From Marinomonas profundi (GTDB lineage: Bacteria; Pseudomonadota; Gammaproteobacteria; Pseudomonadales; Marinomonadaceae), in contig NZ_CP073013.1 of NCBI RefSeq assembly GCF_020694005.1, positions 1,250,578-1,314,577 on the forward strand: a stretch of DNA of 64,000 nucleotides, written 5' to 3'. The notes below the pieces were generated by a model. That model was not told where the DNA came from and made no database searches. It saw nothing but the letters and a program-made list of their open reading frames with translations. This document shows positions 52,875 to 62,475 of this stretch, piece after piece (within the stretch, counting starts at the first letter, position 1; each line of letters starts with the position of its first letter). Made by a program: the position numbers and the translations under genes.

Positions 52875-53855
52875 ATGTCAAAACATCCCCATTTAGCCAA
52901 CCCAAACATCGGCCTAGGCTGCATGAATTTATCCCATGCTTATGGCTCACCCGTGGCCGAAGAACAAGCCATCGAAGCCCTTCATCAAGCCTTTGAAATG
53001 GGCTATCGCCACTTTGATACCGCGACCTTGTATGGCGCTGGTAACAATGAATTATTGGTCGGCAAAGCACTGAAAGACCGCCGCGATGAATTCTTCCTTG
53101 CCAGCAAATGTGGCATGGCCATGGTGGATGGCAAAAAACAGATTAACGGCCGACCTGAAAACATTCGTAAGCAATGCGAAGACAGCTTAAAACGCCTACA
53201 AACAGACCACATAGACTTGTACTATTTGCATCGCTTAGACTTTAACGTGCCCATCGAAGAAACCACAGGCGCGCTGGGCGAGTTAGTCAAAGAAGGCAAA
53301 ATCGGTGCGATTGGCTTATCGGAAGTGTCAGCAGACACCCTAACCCGTGCTCATAACGAATTCCCCATTAGCGCCATTCAGTCTGAATATTCATTGTGGA
53401 CACGCAACCCAGAAATCGCCGTGTTAGAAGCCTGCAAACGACTGGATATTACCTTTGTGGCTTTCAGCCCATTGGCGCGTGGTTTTTTAACCGGCACATT
53501 ACAAGACGTTGCTGATTTAGAAGCCAAAGACATTCGTAACAACATGCCACGCTTTAACGCCGAGCATTACCCTAACAATTTGGCGTTGTTAAACGACTAC
53601 TTTGCCCTTGCCAAAGACATTGGCTGCACACCAGCGCAACTGGCCTTGGCTTGGCTGACCGCAAAAGACAGCAATATTGTCCCTATTCCGGGCACTCGTT
53701 CGGTTAACCATATGAAAGACAATTTTGAATCCGCGCAATTGAAGCTGGATGCCAAACAAGTCAGCTTGCTTGATGAAATGATCCATCAAAATAACGTCCA
53801 TGGCACGCGCTATACCGCCGCGCAACAAGCCGAAATAGACACCGAAGAGTTCTAA
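52875..53855 (+). CDS. Aldo/keto reductase
   Basis: The 326-residue protein is an AKR (perhaps YakC/AKR13-like): GLGCMNLSHAYGSPVAEEQA, FDTATLYGAGNNELLVGKAL (Asp and Tyr), FLASKCGM (Lys), DLYYLHRLD (His) and C-terminal NIVPIPGTRSVNHMKDN, which binds NADPH. It is a cytoplasmic barrel enzyme reducing aldehydes or ketones. Substrate is unknown. It is followed by a strong terminator and preceded by one, so it must have its own promoter within the ligC 3' region or come from read-through. Confidence 0.87.
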   Translation: MSKHPHLANPNIGLGCMNLSHAYGSPVAEEQAIEALHQAFEMGYRHFDTATLYGAGNNELLVGKALKDRRDEFFLASKCGMAMVDGKKQINGRPENIRKQCEDSLKRLQTDHIDLYYLHRLDFNVPIEETTGALGELVKEGKIGAIGLSEVSADTLTRAHNEFPISAIQSEYSLWTRNPEIAVLEACKRLDITFVAFSPLARGFLTGTLQDVADLEAKDIRNNMPRFNAEHYPNNLALLNDYFALAKDIGCTPAQLALAWLTAKDSNIVPIPGTRSVNHMKDNFESAQLKLDAKQVSLLDEMIHQNNVHGTRYTAAQQAEIDTEEF

Positions 53856-53892
53856 AAACGAAAGCGCTCTAACAGCAAAAAACGGCTAACAA

Positions 53893-53930
53893 AAAGCCCC
53901 TTTACTATTTATCTAGCAAAGGGGCTTTGT
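53893..53930. terminator. Bidirectional terminator between aldo/keto reductase and pycB
   Basis: AAAGCCCCTTT and AAAGGGGCTTT form an 11-bp stem, flanked by A and T runs, between convergent genes. Confidence 0.9.
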
Positions 53931-53968
53931 TTACAAACGCTTTTTCAGGACATTAACCGTGCTTCGAT

Positions 53969-55777
53969 TTACACAATCTCAATCAGTGTTTCACCCGGCG
54001 TGACTCGGTCGCCTTTTTTAACGAAAACGCCTTTTACCGTCCCCGCCACATTGGCGTGCACTTCGGTTTCCATCTTCATGGCTTCCGTGACCAGTACCGC
54101 TTGACCCGCCGTCACTGTGTCGCCTTCGGCTACCAAGACATCAATAATATTACCCGGCATGGCCGCGCTAACGTGACCTGGTTCCGTCGCGCGAGATCGG
54201 CCTGTGCTGCCTTCCGACACGTATTCATTCAGCGATTCAAACACCACTTCTTCTGGCATACCGTCCAAAGACAAATAGAGCTTGCGTTTGCCAACCCCAA
54301 AGTCACCCACGCCGGTGATTTCGACATTGTAGATTTCACCATGCACATCGATCTTATACTCAGTTGCCAAACCACCCGCTACTGCGCCTTGGCCCGCTTG
54401 CTCTGGTGGCAACAAGACTTCTGGCACCAAGCTGCCATCGGCACGTTGTTGCAAGAATTCACGGCCTAACTCAGGGAACATCGCATAGGTCAGCACGTCT
54501 TCTTCCGATTTTGCTAACGCGCCAATGTCATTGCGTAATTTATAGAGTTCAGGCGACAACGAATCCGCTGGGCGAGTGTCGTTCACCGATTCGTTACCCA
54601 CGGCTTTTTTCTGCACGTCTGGATTCACCGTGGCGGGCGGTTGTCCGTAGCCACCCAGTAAATAGCGTTTTACTTCATTAGTGATGGTTTTATATCGCTG
54701 ACCCGCCAACACATTATAAACCGCCTGCGTGCCAACGATTTGCGAGGTTGGCGTGACCAATGGCGGATAACCAAGATCTGCTCGAACACGCGGAATTTCG
54801 GCAAATACTTCACGAATTTTGTCTAAGGCATTTTGCTCTTTTAACTGATTCGCCAAGTTCGACATCATCCCGCCCGGTACTTGGTTGATCTGCACCGACA
54901 CATCTTCGCGAGTAAATTCGCTTTCAAATTGATGGTACTTTTTGCGCACCTCGCGGAAGTAATCGGCAATCTCTGACAACAAGGCCAAATCCAGCCCAGT
55001 GTCGTAATCCGTGTCTTTTAATGCCGCCACTTGAGATTCGGTCGCCGGATGGCTGGTTCCGCCACCAAAGGACGAAATAGCGGTATCAATACGATCGGCA
55101 CCGGCCTCGATGGCTTTAAGCTGACACAAAGGCGCCAAACCTGAGGTTGAATGGCTGTGTACCACCAAAGGCAAATCCACCGCGTCCTTGATCGCTTTAA
55201 CCAAATCATAGGTCGCGTAAGGCGTTAACAAGCCAGCCATGTCTTTGATGGCGATAGAATCCGCGCCCATGGTTTGCATGGCTTTGGCTTGCTCAACAAA
55301 CAATGCCAGCGTGTGAACAGGGCTAGTCGTGTAACAAATGGTCCCTTGGGCATGTTTACCAGCTTTTTTCACCGCTTTCATCGCGGTTTCGATATTGCGC
55401 AGATCGTTTAAGGCATCAAAAATACGGAACACATCGATACCGTTATCGGCCGCTTTTTGTACAAAAGTTTCCACCACATCGTCAGCATAATGGCGATAGC
55501 CCAGCAGGTTTTGACCGCGCAGCAGCATTTGCAAACGCGTATTGGGCAAAGCGGCACGCAATTGGCGCAAACGCTCCCAAGGGTCTTCTTTCAAAAAACG
55601 CACGCAAGCATCAAAGGTTGCGCCGCCCCACACTTCTAACGACCAAAAGCCCACTTGATCGAGCTTTTCACAAATCGGCAGCATGTCTTCCGTACGCATA
55701 CGCGTGGCGATAAGGGATTGATGCGCATCACGCAAGGTCACATCTGTCACTTGTATTTTTTGTTTAATCTGACTCAT
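53969..55777 (-). CDS. pycB: Pyruvate carboxylase subunit B (annotated elsewhere as oxaloacetate decarboxylase alpha)
   Basis: The 602-residue protein has a carboxyltransferase TIM barrel (VTDVTLRDAHQSLIATRMRT, WGGATFDACVRFLKEDPWER, FRIFDALNDLRNIETA, VVHSHSTSGLA with zinc ligands), a PYC/OAD middle domain (GGMMSNLANQL, ADLGYPPLVTPTSQIVGTQA) and a C-terminal biotinyl domain with VTEAMKMETEVHA, Lys of MKM carrying biotin. The directly upstream biotin carboxylase gene and the divergent LysR gene identify it as the B subunit of two-part pyruvate carboxylase. No OadB/G sodium pump gene is present, which argues against oxaloacetate decarboxylase. Confidence 0.9.
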   Translation of the reverse strand: MSQIKQKIQVTDVTLRDAHQSLIATRMRTEDMLPICEKLDQVGFWSLEVWGGATFDACVRFLKEDPWERLRQLRAALPNTRLQMLLRGQNLLGYRHYADDVVETFVQKAADNGIDVFRIFDALNDLRNIETAMKAVKKAGKHAQGTICYTTSPVHTLALFVEQAKAMQTMGADSIAIKDMAGLLTPYATYDLVKAIKDAVDLPLVVHSHSTSGLAPLCQLKAIEAGADRIDTAISSFGGGTSHPATESQVAALKDTDYDTGLDLALLSEIADYFREVRKKYHQFESEFTREDVSVQINQVPGGMMSNLANQLKEQNALDKIREVFAEIPRVRADLGYPPLVTPTSQIVGTQAVYNVLAGQRYKTITNEVKRYLLGGYGQPPATVNPDVQKKAVGNESVNDTRPADSLSPELYKLRNDIGALAKSEEDVLTYAMFPELGREFLQQRADGSLVPEVLLPPEQAGQGAVAGGLATEYKIDVHGEIYNVEITGVGDFGVGKRKLYLSLDGMPEEVVFESLNEYVSEGSTGRSRATEPGHVSAAMPGNIIDVLVAEGDTVTAGQAVLVTEAMKMETEVHANVAGTVKGVFVKKGDRVTPGETLIEIV

Positions 55778-55795
55778 TTTCTTCCTCCTGCGGAT

Positions 55796-57211
55796 TTATC
55801 GACCAAGGTGCGCGGCAATAGCGGCGGCAAGCACAAGTGCAATGTCACTTGGATCACGTTTAACGGAATAATTTAACAATTCTGGGTGCGCTGGCACGAA
55901 CCCTGTATTGAACTTACCTTTAATAAAGTCGGGGTGTTTGAGAATTTGCTGATAATAATTCGCCGTGGTTTTGATGCCATGCAACCGCATATCATCAATG
56001 GCACGACGACCTCGCGCCACCATTTCATCCCAGGTCAAAGCCCAGACCACCAGCTTCAAACACATGGAATCAAAATACGGCGGAATCTCGTAACCGGTGT
56101 AAATCGCCGTATCAACACGAACCCCCGGACCGCCCGGCGCATAATAATGGGTAATGCGGCCAAAACTGGGTAAAAAATCGTTCTTCGGGTCTTCTGCATT
56201 AATACGAAATTGCATCGCATAGCCACGATAATGAATGTCTTCTTGACGAAAACTGAGCGGCAAACCCGCCGCAATACGAAGCTGCTCACGCACAATATCG
56301 ACACCGGTAATTTGCTCGGTAATAGTGTGCTCAACCTGTACCCGCGTATTCATTTCCATGAAATACACTTCATTGCCAGACAGCAAAAATTCCACCGTAC
56401 CGGCGTTAACATAGTTCACCGCTTTGGCAGCCCGCACCGCGAGATCACAAATATATTGACGTTGCTCTGGTGTTAGTTGAGGGCTTGGGGCAATTTCGAT
56501 CAGCTTTTGATTGCGACGCTGAATCGAGCAATCGCGCTCAAACAAATGCACCGTATTGCCTTGAGAGTCGGCTAATATCTGCACTTCGATATGGCTAGGA
56601 TCAACAATGCATTTTTCTAAAAACACTTCCGCAGAACCAAAGGCTTTGGTGGCTTCTGAAATAACCCGAGGATATTGAGAGGTTAACTCTTCTGGCGTGT
56701 CGCAACGTCGAATACCTCGACCGCCACCACCAGAGGTGGCCTTGATCATCACCGGATAACCCACTTTCCCGGCTAAGGCGATGGCTTCATCAAGGTTCGC
56801 CAAGTTGCCTTCTGACCCCGGAGTAATCGGAATTCCTGCCGCGCGCATGCTGTCTCGAGCTTGGGTTTTATCGCCCATTTTGTGAATAACAGACGAATGA
56901 GGGCCGATAAACGCCACGCCTTTTTGCTCACACAATTCAGCAAAATGCGCATTTTCAGACAAAAAACCATAGCCTGGATGAATCGCATCACAGCCCGTCT
57001 CGACGGCTAAATTGACCAAACGCAAAGGATCTAAATACCCGGCAAGTGGATCATCACCCAATGAATAAGACTCGTCCGCGCGCTTAACATGCAGAGCGTA
57101 TCGATCCGGCTCGGTAAAGATCGCCACAGAGCGAATCCCCGCTTCTGAACAAGCGCGAATGATACGAACCGCAATTTCACCTCGGTTAGCGATCAACACT
57201 TTTTTTAACAT
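55796..57211 (-). CDS. pycA: Pyruvate carboxylase subunit A (biotin carboxylase)
   Basis: The 471-residue protein has the biotin carboxylase fold: LKKVLIANRGEIAVRIIRAC, PGYGFLSEN, the ATP-grasp loop IKATSGGGGRGIRRC, EIAPSPQLTPEQRQYI, VEFLLSGNEVYFMEMNTRVQVEHT (metal and Arg site) and RINAEDPKNDFLPSFGRITH. It carboxylates biotin on PycB using ATP and bicarbonate, giving oxaloacetate from pyruvate overall. It starts the leftward operon, 18 bp ahead of pycB. It differs from AccC by not being paired with accB. Confidence 0.9.
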   Translation of the reverse strand: MLKKVLIANRGEIAVRIIRACSEAGIRSVAIFTEPDRYALHVKRADESYSLGDDPLAGYLDPLRLVNLAVETGCDAIHPGYGFLSENAHFAELCEQKGVAFIGPHSSVIHKMGDKTQARDSMRAAGIPITPGSEGNLANLDEAIALAGKVGYPVMIKATSGGGGRGIRRCDTPEELTSQYPRVISEATKAFGSAEVFLEKCIVDPSHIEVQILADSQGNTVHLFERDCSIQRRNQKLIEIAPSPQLTPEQRQYICDLAVRAAKAVNYVNAGTVEFLLSGNEVYFMEMNTRVQVEHTITEQITGVDIVREQLRIAAGLPLSFRQEDIHYRGYAMQFRINAEDPKNDFLPSFGRITHYYAPGGPGVRVDTAIYTGYEIPPYFDSMCLKLVVWALTWDEMVARGRRAIDDMRLHGIKTTANYYQQILKHPDFIKGKFNTGFVPAHPELLNYSVKRDPSDIALVLAAAIAAHLGR

Positions 57212-57324
57212 GAGTCACTCCTTTCTTGTTGGAAAAGACCAGTGCACAGCTTTTGCACAATGTCTCTGTCTATTCAGACTACTCAAAGACTAACCAAAGT
57301 AAAAATTGATATTTCGACAGCTAT

Positions 57325-57337
57325 GTATAAGCTATAC
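57325..57337. promoter_or_regulatory. GTATA-AGC-TATAC, candidate PycR site
   Basis: A short inverted repeat with LysR-type T-N-A spacing lies in the 172-bp divergent pycA-pycR region. An 11-bp direct repeat CTGATAGATAA follows at 57338-57348 and 57353-57363. Role inferred from location only. Confidence 0.4.
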
Positions 57338-57383
57338 CTGATAGATAAGGGTCTGATAGATAAACCAAGAGGAATCAAAAACA

Positions 57384-58334
57384 ATGCCTCAAAGCGTACA
57401 AAGTTTGGTCAGCCGTCTTACGTTTAGACAACTGCAAGTGTTTAAGAGTGTTTATGAATTGAGCAGCTACAGCCGAGCAGGCGACATGCTAGGCTTGAGC
57501 CAACCCGCCGTTAGTCACCAAATACGACAACTTGAGCAAGCACTTCAACAACCGCTGTTTGAATACGTCGGTCGCCAGCTTTACAGCACCGCAACCGCTA
57601 ATCGTCTCGCACAATGTATTGGCGCTATGTTTAATGAAATCCAAAGCTTTCAAGATGACTTATCCGCAGAAACGGGGCTGATTGCAGGTGAATTAACCTT
57701 GGTGGCGGTTAGCACGGCACAGTACGTCGTGCCCTATTTGCTTCGAGCCTATACCAGCTTGCACCCCAAGGTAACCATCAATGTTAAGGTTATGAACCGC
57801 GCCGCTGCCATTGAACGGCTCAATGAAAGCCATGACGAATTAACGATTATGGGCTTGGTGCCAAATGACAAGCCTATCGTTAGCATCCCTTTTTTAAACA
57901 ACGAGCTGGTCGCCGTGGTGCCTCGAAATCACCCTCTTCTCGCGCAGCAAGAGGTCACGTTAAATCATTTTTTAGAACACAATGTATTACTAAGAGAAGC
58001 GGGCTCTGGCAGCCGATTAGCGCTAGAACTGCACTGCCAAAAACAACGTGTTCGCCTACAAGCGGAGATGGAAATTGGCTCGAATGACGCCATAAAACAC
58101 GCGGTTATTGCAGGGCTTGGTGTGGCGGTATTACCAAAGCTGGGCATTCTTTCCGAACTGACTCTGGGCGCCTTGGTCGAAGTCCCTATCAAAGACTTTC
58201 CCCTACGTCGTTCTTGGTGCCTAATCCATCCGCAAGCTCGTCACCCAACTCCAGCCATGCGCTCTTTTATCGATTATATCCAACAAAATATTGGTCAATT
58301 TGAAACCATGTTCTCTCGAATGGCAGACATCTAA
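57384..58334 (+). CDS. pycR: PycR-like LysR regulator of pyruvate carboxylase
   Basis: The 316-residue LysR protein has the HTH LTFRQLQVFKSVYELSSYSR and AGDMLGLSQPAVSHQIRQLE, then an effector domain with GELTLVAVSTAQYVVPYLLR, ITMGLVPND-like ELTIMGLVPNDKPIVSIPFL and LREAGSGSRLALELHCQKQR. It is of the CysB/CbbR-like large group. Its divergent place next to pycA-pycB is the same as pycR in Pseudomonas aeruginosa. It probably controls the carboxylase genes. Confidence 0.87.
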   Translation: MPQSVQSLVSRLTFRQLQVFKSVYELSSYSRAGDMLGLSQPAVSHQIRQLEQALQQPLFEYVGRQLYSTATANRLAQCIGAMFNEIQSFQDDLSAETGLIAGELTLVAVSTAQYVVPYLLRAYTSLHPKVTINVKVMNRAAAIERLNESHDELTIMGLVPNDKPIVSIPFLNNELVAVVPRNHPLLAQQEVTLNHFLEHNVLLREAGSGSRLALELHCQKQRVRLQAEMEIGSNDAIKHAVIAGLGVAVLPKLGILSELTLGALVEVPIKDFPLRRSWCLIHPQARHPTPAMRSFIDYIQQNIGQFETMFSRMADI

Positions 58335-58356
58335 TCGCCACCACAAGATGCCACTC

Positions 58357-58396
58357 AAAAAAATCCGCTACGGCGGCGACCATAACGGATTTTTAT
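58357..58396. terminator. Bidirectional terminator between pycR and ligB
   Basis: AAAAATCCG and CGGATTTTT arms with an 18-base loop and flanking A and T runs end both convergent genes. Confidence 0.8.
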
Positions 58397-58445
58397 TCTA
58401 GAGGTTGTTTCACAAGCGTTGTTTAAATACTTTTAGCTTAAGAGG

Positions 58446-59294
58446 TTATTTCGGCATCTCGTGCTCAAGCAACAGCAGCCCTGCACCGGTATTGGAAATC
58501 GGGGCATGATAATTACGATGCAACTCCGTTACCTTACCGCGTAACACGCCACGCATGGCGATCCACATGTTCAGCTCAACGGTTTGCGCGCCGCCGATTT
58601 TGACCAAATCTAAGTTAGAGTATTTGGTTAATTCTTCAGGGTTCGTCACCAGTTTATCCATGCACTCAAGGTCAAACTTGCGATTAAGTGTCCCCGCCGC
58701 TTCACCGTCTAATTGATGGGACAATCCTCCTGTGCCGAAAATAGCCACGGTCATGTCCGAATCAAACGACTCAATCGCCTTACCAATCGCTTTACCCAAT
58801 TCAAAACAGCGCCAAGGCTGCGGCATCGGGTATTGTTCGCAGTTAATGCAAACTGGAATCACCTTCACATGGCCATAATTATTACCCGGCCACATCAAGC
58901 TCAGCGGCACCGTCAAACCATGGTCAACTTTCATTTCTTGGCAAATGGTCATATCAAAACCATCGTCTACCAAACTGTTGGCAATGTGCCATGACAATTC
59001 AGATTCGCCGGTGACAGGCGGAATGGTCGCAATCCCCCAACCTTCATCCGAATTGTGGTATTCGTCTGCTACGCCGATGGCAAACGTGGGCTTTTTATCA
59101 ATAAAAAACTCCAAACCATGATCGTTATAAAACAACACAATCACGTCTGGTTTTTTCTCATTTAACCATTTACGCACCGGAGGATAACCATCAAAAAACG
59201 GTTTCCAATAAGGCGTGTCTTCTGCTTTATTGGCCATTGCATTAGCAATCGCTGGGATATGGGACGTTGTGACCGCGCCAATAATATTCGCCAT
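58446..59294 (-). CDS. ligB: Protocatechuate 4,5-dioxygenase beta subunit
   Basis: The 282-residue protein is a class III extradiol dioxygenase: MANIIGAVTTSHIPAIANAM (iron ligand His12), FYNDHGLEFF (second His), NIxINCEQYPMPQPWRCFEL-like CINCEQYPMPQPWRCFEL, FGTGGLSHQLDGEAAGTLNR (catalytic His) and the Glu ligand in HNSDEGWG or PPVTGESELSW. It cleaves protocatechuate between C4 and C5 with non-haem iron(II), giving 4-carboxy-2-hydroxymuconate semialdehyde. Its start codon shares one base with the ligA stop, and LigA covers its active site. Confidence 0.93.
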   Translation of the reverse strand: MANIIGAVTTSHIPAIANAMANKAEDTPYWKPFFDGYPPVRKWLNEKKPDVIVLFYNDHGLEFFIDKKPTFAIGVADEYHNSDEGWGIATIPPVTGESELSWHIANSLVDDGFDMTICQEMKVDHGLTVPLSLMWPGNNYGHVKVIPVCINCEQYPMPQPWRCFELGKAIGKAIESFDSDMTVAIFGTGGLSHQLDGEAAGTLNRKFDLECMDKLVTNPEELTKYSNLDLVKIGGAQTVELNMWIAMRGVLRGKVTELHRNYHAPISNTGAGLLLLEHEMPK

Positions 59295-59656
59295 TATTCT
59301 TCTCCTGAACCGCGTTTAACCAACATCGCTTTAAAGTCATCAAGACTCATACCCGTTTGGATTGCGCCGATGTCTTGCATGTTGAGTTTGAGAAGGCCGG
59401 CGAATTTCGCCACGTAATAAATACTGCCACCTTCTTGTAATAAGCCAATGATATCGCGCTCATGAATGGCTTCAATCTGTTTTTGGGTTAAGCCAAACTT
59501 TGCGCAGTAAGCATCTGGGTCTTTATTGAACTCATCGCGAGCGCTTTGCTCGTTAAAAGAGAAGCACATTTTATTCAGCCCATAGCCTTTCTTCGCCATC
59601 TTGCCATCGAACAGGTAAGTACCGGGAACAGGCTGAGAAGGATCTTTAATTGTCAT
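59294..59656 (-). CDS. ligA: Protocatechuate 4,5-dioxygenase alpha subunit
   Basis: From the ATG at 59656 the helical protein has 120 residues. It contains GYGLNKMCFSFNEQSARDEF, NKDPDAYCAKFGLTQKQIEA, IHERDIIGLLQEGGSIYYVA and KFAGLLKLNMQDIGAIQTGM, the LigA lid sequence. The start is chosen because AAAAGGTG lies upstream and an earlier GTG overlaps that site. LigA closes the active site of LigB. It is followed directly by ligB with a one-base overlap (TAATG), so both subunits are made in equal amount. Confidence 0.94.
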   Translation of the reverse strand: MTIKDPSQPVPGTYLFDGKMAKKGYGLNKMCFSFNEQSARDEFNKDPDAYCAKFGLTQKQIEAIHERDIIGLLQEGGSIYYVAKFAGLLKLNMQDIGAIQTGMSLDDFKAMLVKRGSGEE

Positions 59657-59700
59657 GGTTAACACCTTTTATTTTGTTTATTCGTCTTTCGATTAAAAAG

Positions 59701-60573
59701 TTATGACCAGTAAAGACGCATAGGATTGTCCACCAACAGCGCTTGTTGCAGCGCTTTGGTTGGCGCAATGTGAGGAATCACATCGACAAGATGTCCATCA
59801 TTAGGCGCTTCCACTTTCATGTTTGGGTGCGGCCAGTCAGTGCCCCACAACACACGATCAGAGAACTTCTCCACTAAGGTACGAGCAAAAGGATAAACAT
59901 CAGAATAGTCCGGCGCGTGTTGCGTCAAACGTTCTGGGCAACTTACTTTGCACCAGACATTGTCGTTGTCGGCCATAAAATTAACAAAACGCTGGAAGTC
60001 TGGGTGATCCACGCCATTGGCCACACTGGGTGTGCCCATGTGATCCACCACAATCGTCGTGTTCAACTCTTTTAGGAAGGGAATCAGATCTTCTAAATCC
60101 GCCGCCTCAAAGTAGACCACAATGTGCCAGCCGAACGGACGAATCTTATCCGCGATGGAGAAAAACACCTCTCTTGGCGTGCTGTCTACAAGGCGTTTTA
60201 CAAAGTTAAAACGCACGCCACGAACACCCGCCGCGTGCATTTTTTCGATTTCTTCGTGAGTGATAGAATCATCCACAAATGCCACACCACGGGCCAAGTC
60301 ACCGGCCGTTTCTAAGGCATCAATCAAGGCCGAGTTATCCGTGCTATGACAAGATGCTTGCACGATCACATTACGTGAAAAGCCTAGATGATCGCGCAAA
60401 GCAAACAATTGCTCTTTAGAGGCATCGCAAGGCGTGTATTTGCGTTTTGGGTGATAGGGGAATTTATCCGCCGGGCCAAAAACGTGACAATGCGCATCTA
60501 CCGCACCCGCTGGCGCTGTAAAAGCCGGTTTGCTTGGGTTTGCGTGAAATGGAATATAATCTTTGTCCATCAT
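59701..60573 (-). CDS. ligI: 2-pyrone-4,6-dicarboxylate hydrolase
   Basis: From the ATG at 60573 the protein has 290 residues. It is an amidohydrolase of the LigI kind: PAGAVDAHCHVFGPADKFPY (HxH), KYTPCDASKEQLFALRDHLG, VRFNFVKRLVDSTPREVFFS, HIVVYFEAADLEDLIPFLKE, IVVDHMGTPSVANGVDHPDF and LWGTDWPHPNM (catalytic Asp). It opens the pyrone ring to 4-oxalomesaconate without needing metal. It sits between galD and ligA in the operon. Confidence 0.93.
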   Translation of the reverse strand: MMDKDYIPFHANPSKPAFTAPAGAVDAHCHVFGPADKFPYHPKRKYTPCDASKEQLFALRDHLGFSRNVIVQASCHSTDNSALIDALETAGDLARGVAFVDDSITHEEIEKMHAAGVRGVRFNFVKRLVDSTPREVFFSIADKIRPFGWHIVVYFEAADLEDLIPFLKELNTTIVVDHMGTPSVANGVDHPDFQRFVNFMADNDNVWCKVSCPERLTQHAPDYSDVYPFARTLVEKFSDRVLWGTDWPHPNMKVEAPNDGHLVDVIPHIAPTKALQQALLVDNPMRLYWS

Positions 60574-60687
60574 GTTCAAATACCTGTTTTATTATTCGTT
60601 TTATTTAATAAGTCGTTATGATCAATAAAAAGCACGCGCTACAAGGAATAAGTAGCCTAGTGATGGCAAGCACCAAGCCTAAGGCAT

Positions 60688-61776
60688 CTACAGACCATTA
60701 CTATGAGCAAATACCCGACCATCGAACAGCTTTCTCGCGGTACGTAAAATGGCCGCCGAGCCAACGTCGCCGTTCTCGTCTTGATCTAAAATCACCGTCA
60801 TCGCACCAATCGGATGCTCAACATCTAGCGTCATTCGAGTGCTTGGCGCATAACTGGCGACTTCATTGGCTGGCGAGCCTTTCAAAACAGCCGCTGTCGC
60901 CACACTCACCGCGCCCAATACACCAATCGATGCGTGACAACGATGAGGAATAAAAGTACGCGTGGAAATCGCGCCGCCCTTGGTCGCCGCACTCACCATG
61001 GTCATTTTAGGCACGGACTTTTCTGTCACGTCACCCAAATTCATCATCGGGCCAACTTGCAAGCGAATGGATTCTAGCTTGGCACGCAGCACATCATTGG
61101 CTTCCAGTTCTTCGCGGGATTCCGTACCCGTAATCCCCATGTCCGCCGCGCGCAGAATGACGACTGGCATACCGTTATCGATGCAGGTGACTTCGATACC
61201 ATCAATGACATCCACCACATTACCAGTTGGCAACAAAGCGCCACAGCTTGATCCCGCTGTATCTTGGAACACAATCGGCACCGCCGCCGAAAAACCCGGT
61301 ACGCCATCAATACGGGCATCACCTTCGTACTGCACTTCGCCGTCTTTTATAGCGACACGCGCCACAGCGATTTGACCGGTGTTTTCCATGAAGATACGTA
61401 CCGACGTCTCGCCTTCTTCCGCCGCAACCAAACCACGTTCAATCGCAAAGGGCGCAATGCCCGCTAGAATGTTGCCGCAGTTTTGTGCGTCAGTAACAAT
61501 AGCTTGATCCACAAACACCTGCAGAAACAAATAATCTACATCGGCGTCGTCTCGGTCGGACTTTTTCACTACCGCGACCTTGGATGCCAACGGATCAGCG
61601 CCACCAATGCCGTCGATCTGACGTTCATCAGGCGAGCCCATCACACGCAATAAAAACTGCGCGCGCGTCTCAATATCGGCCGGTAAATCTTCTGCCAAGA
61701 AGTACGCCCCTTTCGACGTACCGCCACGCATCCACATACAAGGCGCACTTTTTATAACGCCTGCCTGCTTAGACAT
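60688..61776 (-). CDS. galD: 4-oxalomesaconate tautomerase (PrpF family)
   Basis: The 362-residue protein has the PrpF two-domain isomerase pattern: [60 protein letters not shown] (catalytic Cys), [17 protein letters not shown] (second Cys), and [20 protein letters not shown]. GalD interconverts keto and enol tautomers of 4-oxalomesaconate in gallate and protocatechuate catabolism. It overlaps ligK by 8 bases. PrpF itself is excluded by the operon context. Confidence 0.9.
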   Translation of the reverse strand: MSKQAGVIKSAPCMWMRGGTSKGAYFLAEDLPADIETRAQFLLRVMGSPDERQIDGIGGADPLASKVAVVKKSDRDDADVDYLFLQVFVDQAIVTDAQNCGNILAGIAPFAIERGLVAAEEGETSVRIFMENTGQIAVARVAIKDGEVQYEGDARIDGVPGFSAAVPIVFQDTAGSSCGALLPTGNVVDVIDGIEVTCIDNGMPVVILRAADMGITGTESREELEANDVLRAKLESIRLQVGPMMNLGDVTEKSVPKMTMVSAATKGGAISTRTFIPHRCHASIGVLGAVSVATAAVLKGSPANEVASYAPSTRMTLDVEHPIGAMTVILDQDENGDVGSAAILRTARKLFDGRVFAHSNGL

Positions 61777-62446
61777 ATTTTAGACCTTTCTCTTTTAGAC
61801 GTGGGCGCATTTCATAAATGTCTAAACCCAATTCGCCATTCGCCATGCGGACGCGTTTTGCTTCTTCGTTGGCCATACGTTTACGCGCCAGTTCCAATAC
61901 TTCGGCGGCATTCTCACGACGCACCACCACCACACCGTCATCGTCCGCCACAATCACATCACCCGGATTGATCAAGGCATCTGCGCAGACCATAGGGATA
62001 TTGACCGAGCCGACAGTTTCTTTAATCGTACCTTCAGAAAACACCGCTTTTGACCAAACAGGAAAGTTCATCTGACGTAAATCGCGCGTATCACGTACGC
62101 CACCGTCAATGATCAAACCGACCACGCCACGAGACTGGGCTGACGTCGCCAGCAAATCCCCAAAGAAACCGTGATTTGAAGGCGATGTAGGCGCAAACAC
62201 CATGACATCACCGGCTTTACATTGCTCAATCGCCACGTGCATCATCCAGTTATCACCGGCCGCACCAGAAATCGTGATCGCCGAGCCAGCAATGGTTTTG
62301 TCCATTTGAATAGGACGCATGTAATGCGCCAATAAGCCAACACGGCCTTGAGACTCGTGAATCGTCGCGACGCCGCATTCTGCTAAACCATCGATGACGG
62401 CCTGATCAGCACGTTCGATATGTTGTACTACTACATTATTTCGCAT
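61769..62446 (-). CDS. ligK: 4-carboxy-4-hydroxy-2-oxoadipate aldolase
   Basis: The 225-residue protein is an RraA-like class II aldolase: [80 protein letters not shown] (metal-binding GGVRD), and [20 protein letters not shown]. It splits the pathway's last intermediate into pyruvate and oxaloacetate with a divalent metal. It is encoded between ligJ and galD. Its products meet PycAB, encoded 5 kb downstream. Confidence 0.93.
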   Translation of the reverse strand: MRNNVVVQHIERADQAVIDGLAECGVATIHESQGRVGLLAHYMRPIQMDKTIAGSAITISGAAGDNWMMHVAIEQCKAGDVMVFAPTSPSNHGFFGDLLATSAQSRGVVGLIIDGGVRDTRDLRQMNFPVWSKAVFSEGTIKETVGSVNIPMVCADALINPGDVIVADDDGVVVVRRENAAEVLELARKRMANEEAKRVRMANGELGLDIYEMRPRLKEKGLKYV

Positions 62447-62475
62447 TATATGTTCCTTCCCTTAAATCGAGAGCC

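Noticed and set aside
53969..55777. Sodium-pumping oxaloacetate decarboxylase alpha subunit
   Set aside because: No beta or gamma subunit gene is near; the adjacent biotin carboxylase and the LysR gene point to pyruvate carboxylase.
57338..57363. 11-bp direct repeat CTGATAGATAA as an attachment site or CRISPR-like repeat
   Set aside because: Only two copies, 4 bases apart, in a promoter region; no mobile gene or spacer structure around it.
60618..60953. 111-residue plus-strand open frame near the galD end
   Set aside because: It is antisense to galD for most of its length, Ser/His/Arg-rich, and unlike any family.
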